DNA of 32,016 nucleotides from Bacteroidales bacterium (GTDB lineage Bacteria > Bacteroidota > Bacteroidia > Bacteroidales > WCHB1-69). The position numbers and the translations under genes are program-made. This document shows positions 1-8,392 of the stretch, one piece after another (the first letter of the stretch is position 1; the number at the start of each line of letters is the position of its first letter). The stretch covers positions 1-32,016 of the forward strand of contig JAFVNW010000072.1 of the NCBI GenBank assembly GCA_017506175.1, in the 5' to 3' direction. The notes below the pieces were generated by a model. The model did no database searches. It was not told where the DNA came from and saw only the letters and a list, made by a program, of their open reading frames with translations.

Positions 1-2
1 GC

Positions 3-179
3 GAAATCACCGTCTATGACCTGTCGGGACGGGTGATGATGACGGCGAACGGCGGCATCGTAGAGACGTGCCATGGCGCGTCTCTACAGATGGATGTCTC
101 CTCCCTCCAAGGCGGTATCTACCTGCTGCGCGTGGTGACGGAGAAAGGCGTGGAAACAGGACGGTTTGTGAAGAATTGA
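3..179 (+). CDS. C-terminal fragment of a T9SS cargo protein (type A sorting domain)
   Basis: The open frame enters from the left edge and ends at TGA 177-179, leaving 58 residues. It reads as the last beta-sandwich of a type A T9SS sorting domain: the strand ITVYDLSGRVM, then SLQGGIYLLRVVTEKG, then a short basic end (GRFVKN). In this family the domain directs outer-membrane translocation through the Por/T9SS machinery and is removed or attached at the surface. The catalytic or adhesive part lies outside the window, so the function of the whole protein is unknown. About ten residues in the middle (VETCHGASLQ) are encoded by a 28-bp palindrome that looks inserted. The stop codon lies inside a 14-bp tandem repeat. 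Confidence 0.8.
   Translation, partial: EITVYDLSGRVMMTANGGIVETCHGASLQMDVSSLQGGIYLLRVVTEKGVETGRFVKN
60..87. repeat. 28-bp palindrome inside a coding sequence
   Basis: The arms GTAGAGACG (60-68) and CGTCTCTAC (79-87) are perfect inverted complements. The ten central bases continue the symmetry except for one T/G mismatch. It lies in frame within the sorting domain of the partial gene and so is translated. It resembles the intergenic palindrome at 31445-31473 in its GTAGRGAY arm and overall length. I infer a dispersed palindromic repeat family. Confidence 0.7.
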
Positions 180-206
180 AAATTGAGAATTGAAAACTGA
201 GAATTT
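173..206 (+). repeat. 14-bp tandem repeat across a stop codon
   Basis: Two copies of a 14-mer, GAATTGAAAATTGA then GAATTGAAAACTGA, are followed by a partial third copy (201-206). The TGA stop of the upstream gene lies in the first copy, and the TTG of the candidate promoter at 190 lies in the second. Confidence 0.7.
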
Positions 207-217
207 CATTACCTTTG
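190..217 (+). promoter_or_regulatory. Candidate Bacteroidota promoter upstream of cca
   Basis: The -7 box TACCTTTG (210-217) matches the Bacteroidota consensus TAnnTTTG. A TTG at 190-192 lies 17 nt upstream, in place of the -33 element. It would produce a leader of roughly 110 nt that crosses the octamer repeat at 229-276. A second -7-like box, TACTTTTG, lies at 286-293. Confidence 0.5.
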
Positions 218-228
218 CACGCGGGAAA

Positions 229-276
229 GAGATGAAGAGATGAAAGGATTAAAAGATTAAGGGATGAGGGGATGAA
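229..276 (+). repeat. Octanucleotide tandem repeat, six units
   Basis: GAT triplets recur at exactly 8-nt spacing (231, 239, 247, 255, 263, 271). The unit is RRGATKAA. The same unit recurs at 29567-29590 and 31384-31431. It lies in the leader between the partial gene and cca. Confidence 0.8.
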
Positions 277-285
277 AAAAAATAG

Positions 286-293
286 TACTTTTG
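286..293 (+). promoter_or_regulatory. Second candidate -7 box for cca
   Basis: TACTTTTG matches TAnnTTTG and lies about 40 nt before the ATG. I see no good -33 element at the expected distance; the octamer repeat occupies that place. Confidence 0.35.
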
Positions 294-333
294 CTTTTCG
301 AATCATTTGTTATCAACCATCAATCGTTATACT

Positions 334-1854
334 ATGTCAACTAACCTACTCGTTAAACTTTCCTCTCCGATTTACCAGCTCGTCGGCGAAGTAGCCGAGG
401 AGATCGGACTTGTTGCTTATGCTGTTGGAGGGGTGGTGCGCGATGTTTTCCTGAACCGTACCTCCAAGGATATCGACATCGTGGTGGTCGGTTCTGGTAT
501 AGAGCTGGCGAAAGCGGTGGCCCGCCGGATTTCGCCCTCGCTGCGGGTGAATGTCTATAAGAACTTCGGTACCGCGCAGTTCACCTACAAGGGCGAAATG
601 GTGGAGTTCGTGGGTGCGCGGCGTGAATCGTACAGCCACGACTCGCGCAAGCCCATTGTGGAAAACGGCACCCTCCAAGACGATCTCAGCCGCAGAGACT
701 TCACCATCAACGCACTGGCCATCGCACTCAACGGCCCGCAAAAAGGGCAGCTCATCGACATGTTTCACGGGCTGGCCGACTTGAAAGACAAACTTATCCG
801 CACCCCCCTCGACCCCGACGTCACCTTCTCCGACGACCCGCTTCGAATGCTGCGCGCCATCCGTTTCGCCACCCAACTCAACTTTACCATCGTACCCGAA
901 ACCTTCGCCGCCATCGTGCGCAACGCCCACCGTCTCGAAATCATCTCCCGAGAGCGTATCGCCGACGAGATGAACAAAATCATGCTCTCGCGCCAACCCT
1001 CCATTGGCATCAAGCTGTTGGAACAAAGCGGATTGCTCGTTCAGTTCCTGCCTGAACTGGTCGCGCTCAAAGGGGTGGAGGTGATGAAGGGGAAGCGACA
1101 CAAGGACAACTTCCTGCACACGTTGGAGGTAGTGGACAAAATCGCCGCTGTGACGGGCAGCGACAAGCTGTATCTGCGCTGGGCGGCACTGCTGCACGAC
1201 ATTGCGAAGCCGCGCACCAAGCGCTTCGACGACAAGGTGGGCTGGAGCTTTCATGGGCACGAGTTCGTAGGAGCGAAGATGATCCCCAAGATTTTCCAAA
1301 ACCTGAAACTGCCGACGAACGAGAAGATGAAGTACGTGCAGAAGCTGGTGGGACTCCACTTGCGGCCGCAAGCACTGGTGGATGACTGCGCCACCGACTC
1401 GGCCGTGCGCCGCTTGCTTTTCGACGCCGGCGATGACATCGACGACCTGATGTTGCTCTGCGATGCAGACATCACCTCCAAGAATCCCGAAAAAGTGCGC
1501 AAGTATCTGGATAATTTCCAGATCGTAAGGCGCAAATTGGTGGAGATTGAGGCGAAAGACAAACTGCGTAATTGGCGTCCCCCGATTGACGGCCTGCTGA
1601 TTATGAACACCTTCGAACTGCGCCCCTCACTGGCGGTCGGCGAAATCAAGGACGCAGTCTGCAACGCCATCCTCGACGGCAACATCGGCAACAACTATGT
1701 TGAGGCGTACCAGAAAATGATTGACGAAGGCATCAGCCGCGGATTGACGCCAAAGCATTTCTATTTCCAAGAGAAGGTGGAAAATACCGACGATGGGTGC
1801 ACCATCCGGGTGAACGTGAAGAGCTTGCAGCGGGCGATGCGTGGGAAGAATTGA
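334..1854 (+). CDS. cca: CCA-adding tRNA nucleotidyltransferase with HD domain
   Basis: Class II CCA tRNA nucleotidyltransferase / poly(A) polymerase family, which builds or repairs the 3' CCA of tRNAs. Numbering is from ATG 334. GGVVRD (32-37) is the flexible-loop motif, and DID (46-48) carries the two catalytic carboxylates. RRDFTINALA (120-129) and RMLRAIRFA (171-179) are the next conserved motifs of the head and neck. An HD phosphohydrolase-type domain follows, with H262 and HD at 288-289 before KPRTKRF. The length of 506 residues is normal for the HD-containing form in Bacteroidota. A TTG nine codons upstream (307) is also in frame, but ATG 334 is preferred because the match to the family starts just after it. 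The gene appears monocistronic. Confidence 0.95.
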   Translation: MSTNLLVKLSSPIYQLVGEVAEEIGLVAYAVGGVVRDVFLNRTSKDIDIVVVGSGIELAKAVARRISPSLRVNVYKNFGTAQFTYKGEMVEFVGARRESYSHDSRKPIVENGTLQDDLSRRDFTINALAIALNGPQKGQLIDMFHGLADLKDKLIRTPLDPDVTFSDDPLRMLRAIRFATQLNFTIVPETFAAIVRNAHRLEIISRERIADEMNKIMLSRQPSIGIKLLEQSGLLVQFLPELVALKGVEVMKGKRHKDNFLHTLEVVDKIAAVTGSDKLYLRWAALLHDIAKPRTKRFDDKVGWSFHGHEFVGAKMIPKIFQNLKLPTNEKMKYVQKLVGLHLRPQALVDDCATDSAVRRLLFDAGDDIDDLMLLCDADITSKNPEKVRKYLDNFQIVRRKLVEIEAKDKLRNWRPPIDGLLIMNTFELRPSLAVGEIKDAVCNAILDGNIGNNYVEAYQKMIDEGISRGLTPKHFYFQEKVENTDDGCTIRVNVKSLQRAMRGKN

Positions 1855-2053
1855 GCTCTTTTTGTGAAATGCAGCTATATGCCAGTCTCCTCCAAGATGC
1901 TTGCTGGTGCCTATGGCGTGTCCAACCTTTCCGCTCCTTACCCAAGCTGGATGCGAGTTGTTTCCCATCAAAGTTTAGGTCAAAGTAAAAGCCAATGTTT
2001 AATTATTTTTATTATTTTTGCGCTTTACATTTATTTACACTAAAATTCTAGAA
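1855..2053 (+). promoter_or_regulatory. Intergenic region with candidate promoter for the DUF6913-dapA pair
   Basis: No gene is supported in these 199 bases. TATTTTTG at 2013-2020 fits the TAnnTTTG -7 consensus and lies 33 nt before ATG 2054. The upstream sequence is AT-rich but has no clear TTTG at the right spacing. I see no convincing terminator after cca. Confidence 0.45.
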
Positions 2054-2590
2054 ATGAATTTTATAAAGAAGTATGTAACAAAGAGGTATGTGGCTGAAAA
2101 TAAACCAGTTAGGGATATTGTCGTTACCTCTTTGCAAAAAGCCAAGCGCGTGGGAATCCTATGTAAGATTACCGATGAGGACAGTTACAAGGACATTTAT
2201 GCCGTCTTTTCTTCTATACAGTCAGCCGACCGCTCCGTAAGTATGCTTGGTTACATCGATGACAAGGAAGTTCCTTTCTATTGCTTGCAACAATTCTCTG
2301 CCGACTATTTCTGTAATAAGGATTTGAATTGGTATGGTAAACCTGAGAAAGTACAGATTCATGATTTTATGAATCTTGATTTTGATATACTTATTGACTT
2401 TACGCATGAACCAGTGGACGTGATTCGTCTGATTCTTTCGCTTTCGCCAGCCCATTTTATCGTTGGCTCTGCACCGGAAAACAAAGATTTCTATGACTTG
2501 ATAATCAGCTCCGAAAGCCCTCTTTCCAATGCGGAACTTCTGAAAAACATCGAACTTTACACTAAGAACCTAACCGGAGGCGGAAAATGA
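2054..2590 (+). CDS. DUF6913-like small conserved protein coupled to dapA
   Basis: A 178-residue protein without signal peptide or membrane segment. It starts with a basic stretch (MNFIKKYVTKRYVAENKP), followed by alternating alpha/beta sequence (RVGILCKITDEDSY; DILIDFTHEPVD; HFIVGSAPENKDFYDLI). Overall shape and position resemble the Bacteroidota-restricted family usually labelled DUF6913; that assignment is from memory and moderate. The function is unknown. Its stop overlaps the dapA start in an ATGA arrangement (2587-2590), so the two are translationally coupled. ATG 2054 is chosen over the upstream TTG at 2018, which lies within the candidate -7 box. Confidence 0.8.
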   Translation: MNFIKKYVTKRYVAENKPVRDIVVTSLQKAKRVGILCKITDEDSYKDIYAVFSSIQSADRSVSMLGYIDDKEVPFYCLQQFSADYFCNKDLNWYGKPEKVQIHDFMNLDFDILIDFTHEPVDVIRLILSLSPAHFIVGSAPENKDFYDLIISSESPLSNAELLKNIELYTKNLTGGGK

Positions 2591-3468
2591 CAAATAGATT
2601 GAAAGGCACGGGGGTGGCCCTGATTACTCCCTTTTTAAAAAATGGGCAGATAGATTTTGCTGCCCTTGAAAAACTGGTCGAAGACGAGATTCAAAACGGC
2701 ATCGATTATTTGGTGGCGTTGGGTACAACCAGCGAGTCCCCGGCGTTGTCGCAAAAGGAGAAAGAGGAGGTGGTGAGGACGGTCGTGGCAGTCAATGCTG
2801 GACGCGTGGCGGTGCTTCGCGGTCTCGGCGGCCCCAACACCCTCGAGCTGGTAGAGCAGCTTCACACGCTTGACTTCACCGGCGTGGATGCCATCTTGTC
2901 GGTAACACCCTACTACAACCGCCCTTCGCAAGAGGGCGTTTACCGTCATTACCATACACTCTCCGACCACTCTCCGCTCCCGATTATTTTGTACAATGTA
3001 CCCAAACGCACGGGTTGCAATATCGAAGCCGATACTACGCTGCGCTTGGCCAACGACTGCCCCAACATCATAGCGGTGAAGGAGGCTTCCGGCAACCTCA
3101 ACCAGATTATGCGCATCGTCAAGCACAAACCCGCCGAATTCTCCGTGATTTCCGGCGACGACGCCATCACCCTCCCGCTCATCGCCGCTGGTGCCGATGG
3201 ACTGATTTCCGTGGTGGCTAACGCCTTCCCGAAAGAGGTCAGCACGATGGTGCGCTTGGCCCGCCAAGACAAAATCGCTGAAGCCCGCGCCATCCACCTC
3301 GCCCTCCTCGACTTCACCCAAGCCTGTTTCAAAGAGGGAAGCCCCGCCGGCATCAAGGCCCTGATGTGGCTCCAAGGCAAAATCCAAAACCAACTCCGCC
3401 TGCCGCAAGCCCCCGTCTCCGAAACATTGGTTGAGAAGTTCAAACTTCTATTGGAAGATCGGCAATAA
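2587..3468 (+). CDS. dapA: 4-hydroxy-tetrahydrodipicolinate synthase
   Basis: Condenses pyruvate with aspartate semialdehyde, the first committed step of the lysine and diaminopimelate branch. The 293-residue length is typical. Visible motifs are GTTSE (46-50) for pyruvate binding, SVTPYYNRPSQEG around Y109-Y110, LYNVPKRTG with the catalytic Y136 and R141, and AVKEASG with the Schiff-base K165. The start overlaps the stop of the upstream DUF6913-like gene by 4 nt, so both are read from one transcript. It is followed by about 90 nt without a recognisable terminator. All key residues are present, so I expect an active enzyme. Confidence 0.97.
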   Translation: MTNRLKGTGVALITPFLKNGQIDFAALEKLVEDEIQNGIDYLVALGTTSESPALSQKEKEEVVRTVVAVNAGRVAVLRGLGGPNTLELVEQLHTLDFTGVDAILSVTPYYNRPSQEGVYRHYHTLSDHSPLPIILYNVPKRTGCNIEADTTLRLANDCPNIIAVKEASGNLNQIMRIVKHKPAEFSVISGDDAITLPLIAAGADGLISVVANAFPKEVSTMVRLARQDKIAEARAIHLALLDFTQACFKEGSPAGIKALMWLQGKIQNQLRLPQAPVSETLVEKFKLLLEDRQ

Positions 3469-3558
3469 CTTGAAATACATGACAAAACGTAATAACAACA
3501 CTCAATAAAACTTCTCCTTTCTCTCTTGTTACTTCGTTCAATTATAAAAACTGAAAAA

Positions 3559-6183
3559 ATGAAAAAACAAATCCTCCTTGCATTTCTTTTCGCTCTCTGC
3601 GTGCTGCCTCTTTTCGGACAGAATACAGTGGACGAACTGATGAACAGTCCTTATAATTCATTGTATGTCAATACAATATTGAATTCCAAGGATGAAATAA
3701 ACAATCTTTCTCGCGATTTTTCGGTAGATGCGTGGCAGTATGACGAGCGGACTGGACAATATGTGGTGCGCGTGGCTTTGGCGCAGCAGGAGTACGCCTC
3801 CTTTGCCGCATTGAACTTGCCTTTTGAGATGATTCCATTTGAGGAAGAACGGGCAGGCATGGTGGCCACCACGCTGGCAGAACTGACTGGCAGCTGGAAC
3901 CAATATCCATCCTATCCGGTCTATGTGGAATTGATGCAGCAATTCCAAGCCAACTTCCCTGATATATGCAAAATTGACACGATTTTGCAGGTCGCCGGCA
4001 ACACCAACCGCCCGCACTCCATCCTCGCCGCCCACATTTCCACCTCCCTCGGACAGCAGACCACCAAACCCGCCTTCCTCTACTCTTCCACCATGCACGG
4101 CGACGAAGTGGTCGGCTTTTATATGATGCTCCGTCTCATCGACTACATCCTCAACAATGCAACCACTGATCCAGCAGTTCAAAACATCCTTGCCAACATC
4201 GACCTTTGGATTTGTCCGCTCGAAAATCCTGATGGCACCTATTATAGAAGCGATACACAGATAAGTTCTTCTTACTCACAGCGTTATAATTATAGAAATG
4301 TGGATTTGAATAGAAATTATCCCTTCTTGCCAGGCGTTTCGGGCAGTGCGAATGTGCAGGCGGAAACGCAAGCGATGATAGAGTTCGTGTCTGACAAATA
4401 CTTTGTGATGTCTGCCAACCTTCATGGTGGTGCGGAAGTTGCCAACTTCCCATGGGATTCATGGGCAAGCAATAGTAGAACCCATGCCGATGACGCATGG
4501 TTCCGCTATGTGAGTCAAAATTATGTGGATGCTTGTCAGGCGATGGATCCCACTTTTATGACCGGAAGCGGTGCCAATGCGGAAATCACCGAGGGAGGGG
4601 ACTGGTATGTGATTACAGGCTCTCGCCAGGACTACATGAACTATTACCAGCATTGCCGCGAGGTGACCATTGAAGTGGGGACGAGTAAAGTCGTCACCTC
4701 CAATTCCGAGCTGCCAACCTATTGGACCAATAGCAAGGATGCGCTACTCAACTATATTCTGGAATGCAACAACGGTTTCCATGGCATCGTGACGGACGCC
4801 GTTACCGGCGATCCCATCGAAGCCAAAATTTTTGTCCGAAACCACGACGAGTTCGGTTCGGAGGTCTATTCGCACCTTCCCACCGGCAAGTACCATCGTC
4901 CCATCAAAGGCGGTACCTATACCGTGGAGGTTTCCGCCGACTGCTATGAAACACAGACTTTTACGATAACAGCCACTGACGGAGCGGGGCTTACGCGCGA
5001 TGTGCAGCTTCAACCGCTGGTTGCTATGCCGACTGCTGATGACCAGCACATTTTCGCCGGCGAAACCGCCACTTTCACTGCCTCTTCCACGCACGACATC
5101 TACTGGTACAATACGCCGACTGCCACCTCCCCGCTTCATGTGGGCAACACCTATACGACACCTGCGCTGAATGAAACCACCACCTTTTATTTGGAAGAGG
5201 TCGCCACCGACAATGATGTCACCTGTCGGAGCGAGCGCAACAGTGTGACCGCCTTTGTATCCGTGGCCCCGATTGATACGGTGTATGGTTATTTGGAAGT
5301 GGGATCCTGCCCGCCCTTTACCTACGAAGGGCAGGTCTTCGCAACCTCCGGCATTTACCGTTTCCTCTATCCCGATGCCGGTGTGGGCGGACTTGACAGC
5401 GTTTTGTATCTCAACCTCACGATTTATCCGACTTACAATATGCCTATCTCGATAACCGTGGCTGAAGGCGAAACTTATATGATTGGAAATGAAGAATATA
5501 CGGCTCAAACCGCTGGGACCTATACCTACGACCGCGCCTTCCAGACCGTTCACGGTTGCGACAGTATCTGCCACTATTATGTGTATGTGACCTCCACCGC
5601 CGATGTCTATTCCGATTTGATTGTGGAAAGCTGCCCGCCCTTCATTTATGAGGGCGAGGTGTTGCCCGCCTCTGGCGATTATCCCTTCGTTTACAGCGGC
5701 GCGGCCCACACCGGCGGCGACAGCATTCTCTTCATCCATCTTACCATTTATCCAACCTACGACACCACCGTGAATGTGGAACTGACATTGGGTGAAACGT
5801 ATATGACTGGAAATGAGTTGTTTACAGCAAGCATCATCGGCGGATACCACATCACCAAACACCTCCAGTCCATCTATGGCTGCGATAGCATTGTACATTA
5901 TAATATTGAAGTGGGCAATCCGGTTTCTGTGGAGGAAATGAAGTCTGCACATTTTGCCGTTTATCCCAATCCAACCAACTCGTATTGCTGGATTGAATGT
6001 GGCGAAATGGACAAAAATGCAGTTGCTTTTATCTATGATGTTGAGGGTAAATGCGTTTCGACTTTCAAATTGACCGAAAAACGAACAAAAATAGATTTGA
6101 GGAGTTTAAATAATGGTTTTTATTTCATCAGGATTGCTGAAGAGGAGTATCCATCGGTGACATTGAAAATCATTAAACAATAA
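3559..6183 (+). CDS. Secreted M14 zinc carboxypeptidase with T9SS sorting domain
   Basis: An 874-residue exported metallopeptidase. Numbering is from ATG 3559, chosen because MKKQILLAFLFALCVLPLFG is a clean signal peptide; the in-frame ATG at 3526 would bury it. The M14 domain spans about 114-405. Zinc ligands are H180 and E183 in MHGDE and H289 in NLHGG; substrate residues are N251/R252 in DLNRNYPF; the catalytic glutamate is E372 in TIEVG. A carboxypeptidase regulatory-like beta domain follows (about 407-487), then an Ig-like domain (about 488-575). Next come four short 'CPPF.YEG / GCDSI' units (about 576-790), and a type A sorting domain from YPNPT to the end. It probably trims peptides at the cell surface. 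The GCDSI units also occur in the giant protein downstream. Confidence 0.93.
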   Translation: MKKQILLAFLFALCVLPLFGQNTVDELMNSPYNSLYVNTILNSKDEINNLSRDFSVDAWQYDERTGQYVVRVALAQQEYASFAALNLPFEMIPFEEERAGMVATTLAELTGSWNQYPSYPVYVELMQQFQANFPDICKIDTILQVAGNTNRPHSILAAHISTSLGQQTTKPAFLYSSTMHGDEVVGFYMMLRLIDYILNNATTDPAVQNILANIDLWICPLENPDGTYYRSDTQISSSYSQRYNYRNVDLNRNYPFLPGVSGSANVQAETQAMIEFVSDKYFVMSANLHGGAEVANFPWDSWASNSRTHADDAWFRYVSQNYVDACQAMDPTFMTGSGANAEITEGGDWYVITGSRQDYMNYYQHCREVTIEVGTSKVVTSNSELPTYWTNSKDALLNYILECNNGFHGIVTDAVTGDPIEAKIFVRNHDEFGSEVYSHLPTGKYHRPIKGGTYTVEVSADCYETQTFTITATDGAGLTRDVQLQPLVAMPTADDQHIFAGETATFTASSTHDIYWYNTPTATSPLHVGNTYTTPALNETTTFYLEEVATDNDVTCRSERNSVTAFVSVAPIDTVYGYLEVGSCPPFTYEGQVFATSGIYRFLYPDAGVGGLDSVLYLNLTIYPTYNMPISITVAEGETYMIGNEEYTAQTAGTYTYDRAFQTVHGCDSICHYYVYVTSTADVYSDLIVESCPPFIYEGEVLPASGDYPFVYSGAAHTGGDSILFIHLTIYPTYDTTVNVELTLGETYMTGNELFTASIIGGYHITKHLQSIYGCDSIVHYNIEVGNPVSVEEMKSAHFAVYPNPTNSYCWIECGEMDKNAVAFIYDVEGKCVSTFKLTEKRTKIDLRSLNNGFYFIRIAEEEYPSVTLKIIKQ

Positions 6184-6223
6184 CAAAAGCATCGACAACT
6201 TAGAAACTATCAAACACTTAGCT

Positions 6224-6718
6224 ATGAAGAAAGTTGAAGTCAAAACATCTGTAACTGTTTATGAAGATGAGAATGAATTGATGAAAGAGGATTATGACCT
6301 GTTGATGAAGGCACGTGCGGCTGCCGGACGGGCCTATGCCATTTATTCTCATTTTCAGGTGGGCGCAGCCATTTTACTAACGAATGGGGAAGTGATCACT
6401 GGAAACAATCAGGAGAATTCTGCTTATCCCTCAGGGTTGTGTGCGGAGCGGACAACGGCCTTTTATGCTTCGTCGCGTTACCCCAATGTCCCCTTTTTGA
6501 AAATCGCCATTACGGCCATCAACCGCAAGGAGAAGCTGACCAAACCCGTGACGCCTTGCGGTGCCTGCCGACAGGTGCTTTCCGAGTATGAGCAGCTATA
6601 CAAAAGCCCGATTCAGGTGCTTTTGGCTGGCGAAGAGGGCGAAGTGTGGAAAATCAACTCCATCGCTGAAATACTCCCCCTCTCCTTTTCCTCCGACTTC
6701 CTCCCCGACGGGAATTGA
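6224..6718 (+). CDS. cdd: Cytidine deaminase
   Basis: Deaminates cytidine and deoxycytidine to uridine forms in pyrimidine salvage. The 164-residue protein has the homotetrameric-type architecture: SHFQVGAAIL (42-51), NQENSAYPSGLCAERTT with zinc ligand C73 and catalytic E75, and PCGACRQVLSE with zinc ligands C112 and C115. The N-terminus has about 25 residues before the core, as is common in Bacteroidota. It starts 40 nt after the peptidase gene. No promoter is obvious, so read-through from upstream is possible. Confidence 0.95.
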   Translation: MKKVEVKTSVTVYEDENELMKEDYDLLMKARAAAGRAYAIYSHFQVGAAILLTNGEVITGNNQENSAYPSGLCAERTTAFYASSRYPNVPFLKIAITAINRKEKLTKPVTPCGACRQVLSEYEQLYKSPIQVLLAGEEGEVWKINSIAEILPLSFSSDFLPDGN

Positions 6719-6764
6719 TGAAAGAATCTTGGTTTATAGCTGATTATTAATCCTAATTATATAT

Positions 6765-7412
6765 ATGAAAAAATTTGCTGTAATATTGAATGGATGCGGT
6801 CCGCTTGACGGTTCTGAAATCCACGAATCCGTGATGACCATGCTGGCCATTGATAAAAATGGATGTTCCTATACGATTTTTGCTCCCGACAAGCCGCAAT
6901 ATCATGTGGTGAACCATCTGACGCGCGAGCCGATGGATGAGACGCGCAATATGATGGTGGAAGCCGCCCGAATTGCCCGCGGCGATATCCATGAAATCTC
7001 AACTTACGACCCGCACGACTTTGATGCATTGGTGTTGCCTGGCGGTTATGGTGCGGCTAAGAATCTCTTCACCTACGCTATCGACGGCATTGATGCTACC
7101 GTTCTGGATTCAGTGCGCAAGGCCATTGTGGAAACCCATAAACTCCATAAACCCATCGGCGCACTCTGTATCGCACCGGTTCTGCTCGCCAAGGTTTTGG
7201 GCGACATCACCATCACGGTCGGCGGCGAATCCTCCGCCGCACACGATGTGGAAAAAATGGGCGCTACCCATATCCAAACCCAGGAAACCGAGGTCATCTC
7301 CGATAAACAGAATATGATTTTCACCACGCCCTGTTATATGCTCGATGCTTCCATCGCCGATATCGCAGAAAGTGCCGAAAATCTCATCAAAACAATGTTG
7401 GATAATATTTGA
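6765..7412 (+). CDS. elbB: ElbB-type DJ-1/PfpI glyoxalase family protein
   Basis: A 215-residue member of the DJ-1/PfpI superfamily, closest to ElbB ('isoprenoid biosynthesis glyoxalase' in databases). Visible features are ILNGCGPLDGSEIHE at the N-terminus with the conserved glutamate E18 or E21, LVLPGGYGAAKN (89-100), and the nucleophile elbow GALCIAP with C135. Known members show weak glyoxalase activity; the physiological substrate is not settled. It stands 46 nt after cdd and 45 nt before rfbA on the same strand. These spacings allow, but do not prove, co-transcription. Confidence 0.9.
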   Translation: MKKFAVILNGCGPLDGSEIHESVMTMLAIDKNGCSYTIFAPDKPQYHVVNHLTREPMDETRNMMVEAARIARGDIHEISTYDPHDFDALVLPGGYGAAKNLFTYAIDGIDATVLDSVRKAIVETHKLHKPIGALCIAPVLLAKVLGDITITVGGESSAAHDVEKMGATHIQTQETEVISDKQNMIFTTPCYMLDASIADIAESAENLIKTMLDNI

Positions 7413-7457
7413 TGATTATCAGTTAAACAAGCAAATAATTCAATAATTAAGCAAAAT

Positions 7458-8330
7458 ATGAAAGGAATTATACTTGCTGGAGGATCTGGAACCCGTTTGC
7501 ACCCGCTTACCCTTGCTATGAGCAAGCAGTTGATGCCCATTTACAACAAGCCGATGATTTACTATCCGCTTTCCACGCTGTTGGCGGCCGGAATCCGCGA
7601 GGTGCTCATCATTTCCACACCTACCGATTTGCCGCATTTCGAACGCCTGCTCGGTGACGGAAGCCGGATTGGCTGTCGCTTTTCCTATAAGGTGCAGGAG
7701 GTCCCGAACGGGCTCGCTCAGGCTTTCGTTCTCGGCAAAGAGTTCATAGGCAACGACAAAGTGGCCTTGGTTTTGGGTGATAATATTTTCTATGGAAGCG
7801 CTTTTGAGAGCAACCTGCACCTCAACAACGACCCCGACGGCGGCATCGTTTTCGCCTACCACGTTTCCGACCCTCAGCGTTATGGCGTGGTTGAGTTCGA
7901 CAAGAACATGAATGCCGTATCCATTGAGGAAAAACCCCAGCATCCGAAGTCCAATTATGCCGTTCCTGGTCTCTATTTCTACGACAATTCTGTAGTGGAT
8001 GTGGCTGCGAACATCAAGCCGAGTGCGCGTGGTGAATATGAAATTACCGATGTAAACCGTTATTATTTGGAACATAAAAAATTGAAAGTCTGCAAGATAG
8101 ACAGAGGAACCGCTTGGCTTGACACCGGCACATTCCGCTCCCTGATGGAGGCCACCCAGTTCGTTCAAGTGGTGGAAGAGCGCCAGGGATTGATGGTGGG
8201 CTGCATCGAGGAAATCGCTTACAGAAAAGGCTTCATCGATGCCGACCAGCTTCGGAAAATCGCAGAACCGCTCCGCAAAAGTGGCTATGGCGATTATTTA
8301 GTCAAATTGATTGACAAAGAGTGCGCGTAA
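7458..8330 (+). CDS. rfbA: Glucose-1-phosphate thymidylyltransferase
   Basis: RmlA/RfbA makes dTDP-glucose from dTTP and glucose-1-phosphate, the first step of dTDP-L-rhamnose synthesis. The 290-residue length is standard. The nucleotide loop [13 protein letters not shown] (6-18), [12 protein letters not shown] (22-33), the metal-binding D108 in [12 protein letters not shown] and the late GTAWLDTGT motif are all present. The rfbB, rfbC and rfbD partners that usually adjoin it are absent from the window. It is therefore a detached copy or one whose partners lie elsewhere. Confidence 0.96.
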   Translation: MKGIILAGGSGTRLHPLTLAMSKQLMPIYNKPMIYYPLSTLLAAGIREVLIISTPTDLPHFERLLGDGSRIGCRFSYKVQEVPNGLAQAFVLGKEFIGNDKVALVLGDNIFYGSAFESNLHLNNDPDGGIVFAYHVSDPQRYGVVEFDKNMNAVSIEEKPQHPKSNYAVPGLYFYDNSVVDVAANIKPSARGEYEITDVNRYYLEHKKLKVCKIDRGTAWLDTGTFRSLMEATQFVQVVEERQGLMVGCIEEIAYRKGFIDADQLRKIAEPLRKSGYGDYLVKLIDKECA

Positions 8331-8344
8331 TATTGAAAAAATCG

Positions 8345-8352
8345 TATCTTTG
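8345..8352 (+). promoter_or_regulatory. Candidate -7 box for the universal stress protein gene
   Basis: TATCTTTG matches TAnnTTTG and ends 40 nt before ATG 8393. No strong -33 TTTG is seen at the usual distance; the TTG at 8333-8335 is too close. Confidence 0.45.
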
Positions 8353-8392
8353 CCATCGCATTTTCGATTATTCATCAAAAACATAGTAAATT

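Noticed and set aside
346-1371. 341-codon minus-strand open frame opposite cca
   Set aside because: The cca frame carries every catalytic motif of its family; the antisense frame is a shadow.
1797-1988. 63-codon + strand frame overlapping the end of cca
   Set aside because: It overlaps cca out of frame, has no recognisable motif, and continues into a region with no coding character.
4744-5952. 402-codon minus-strand open frame opposite the M14 peptidase gene
   Set aside because: The + strand frame has clear M14, Ig-like and sorting-domain motifs; the antisense product matches nothing recognisable.
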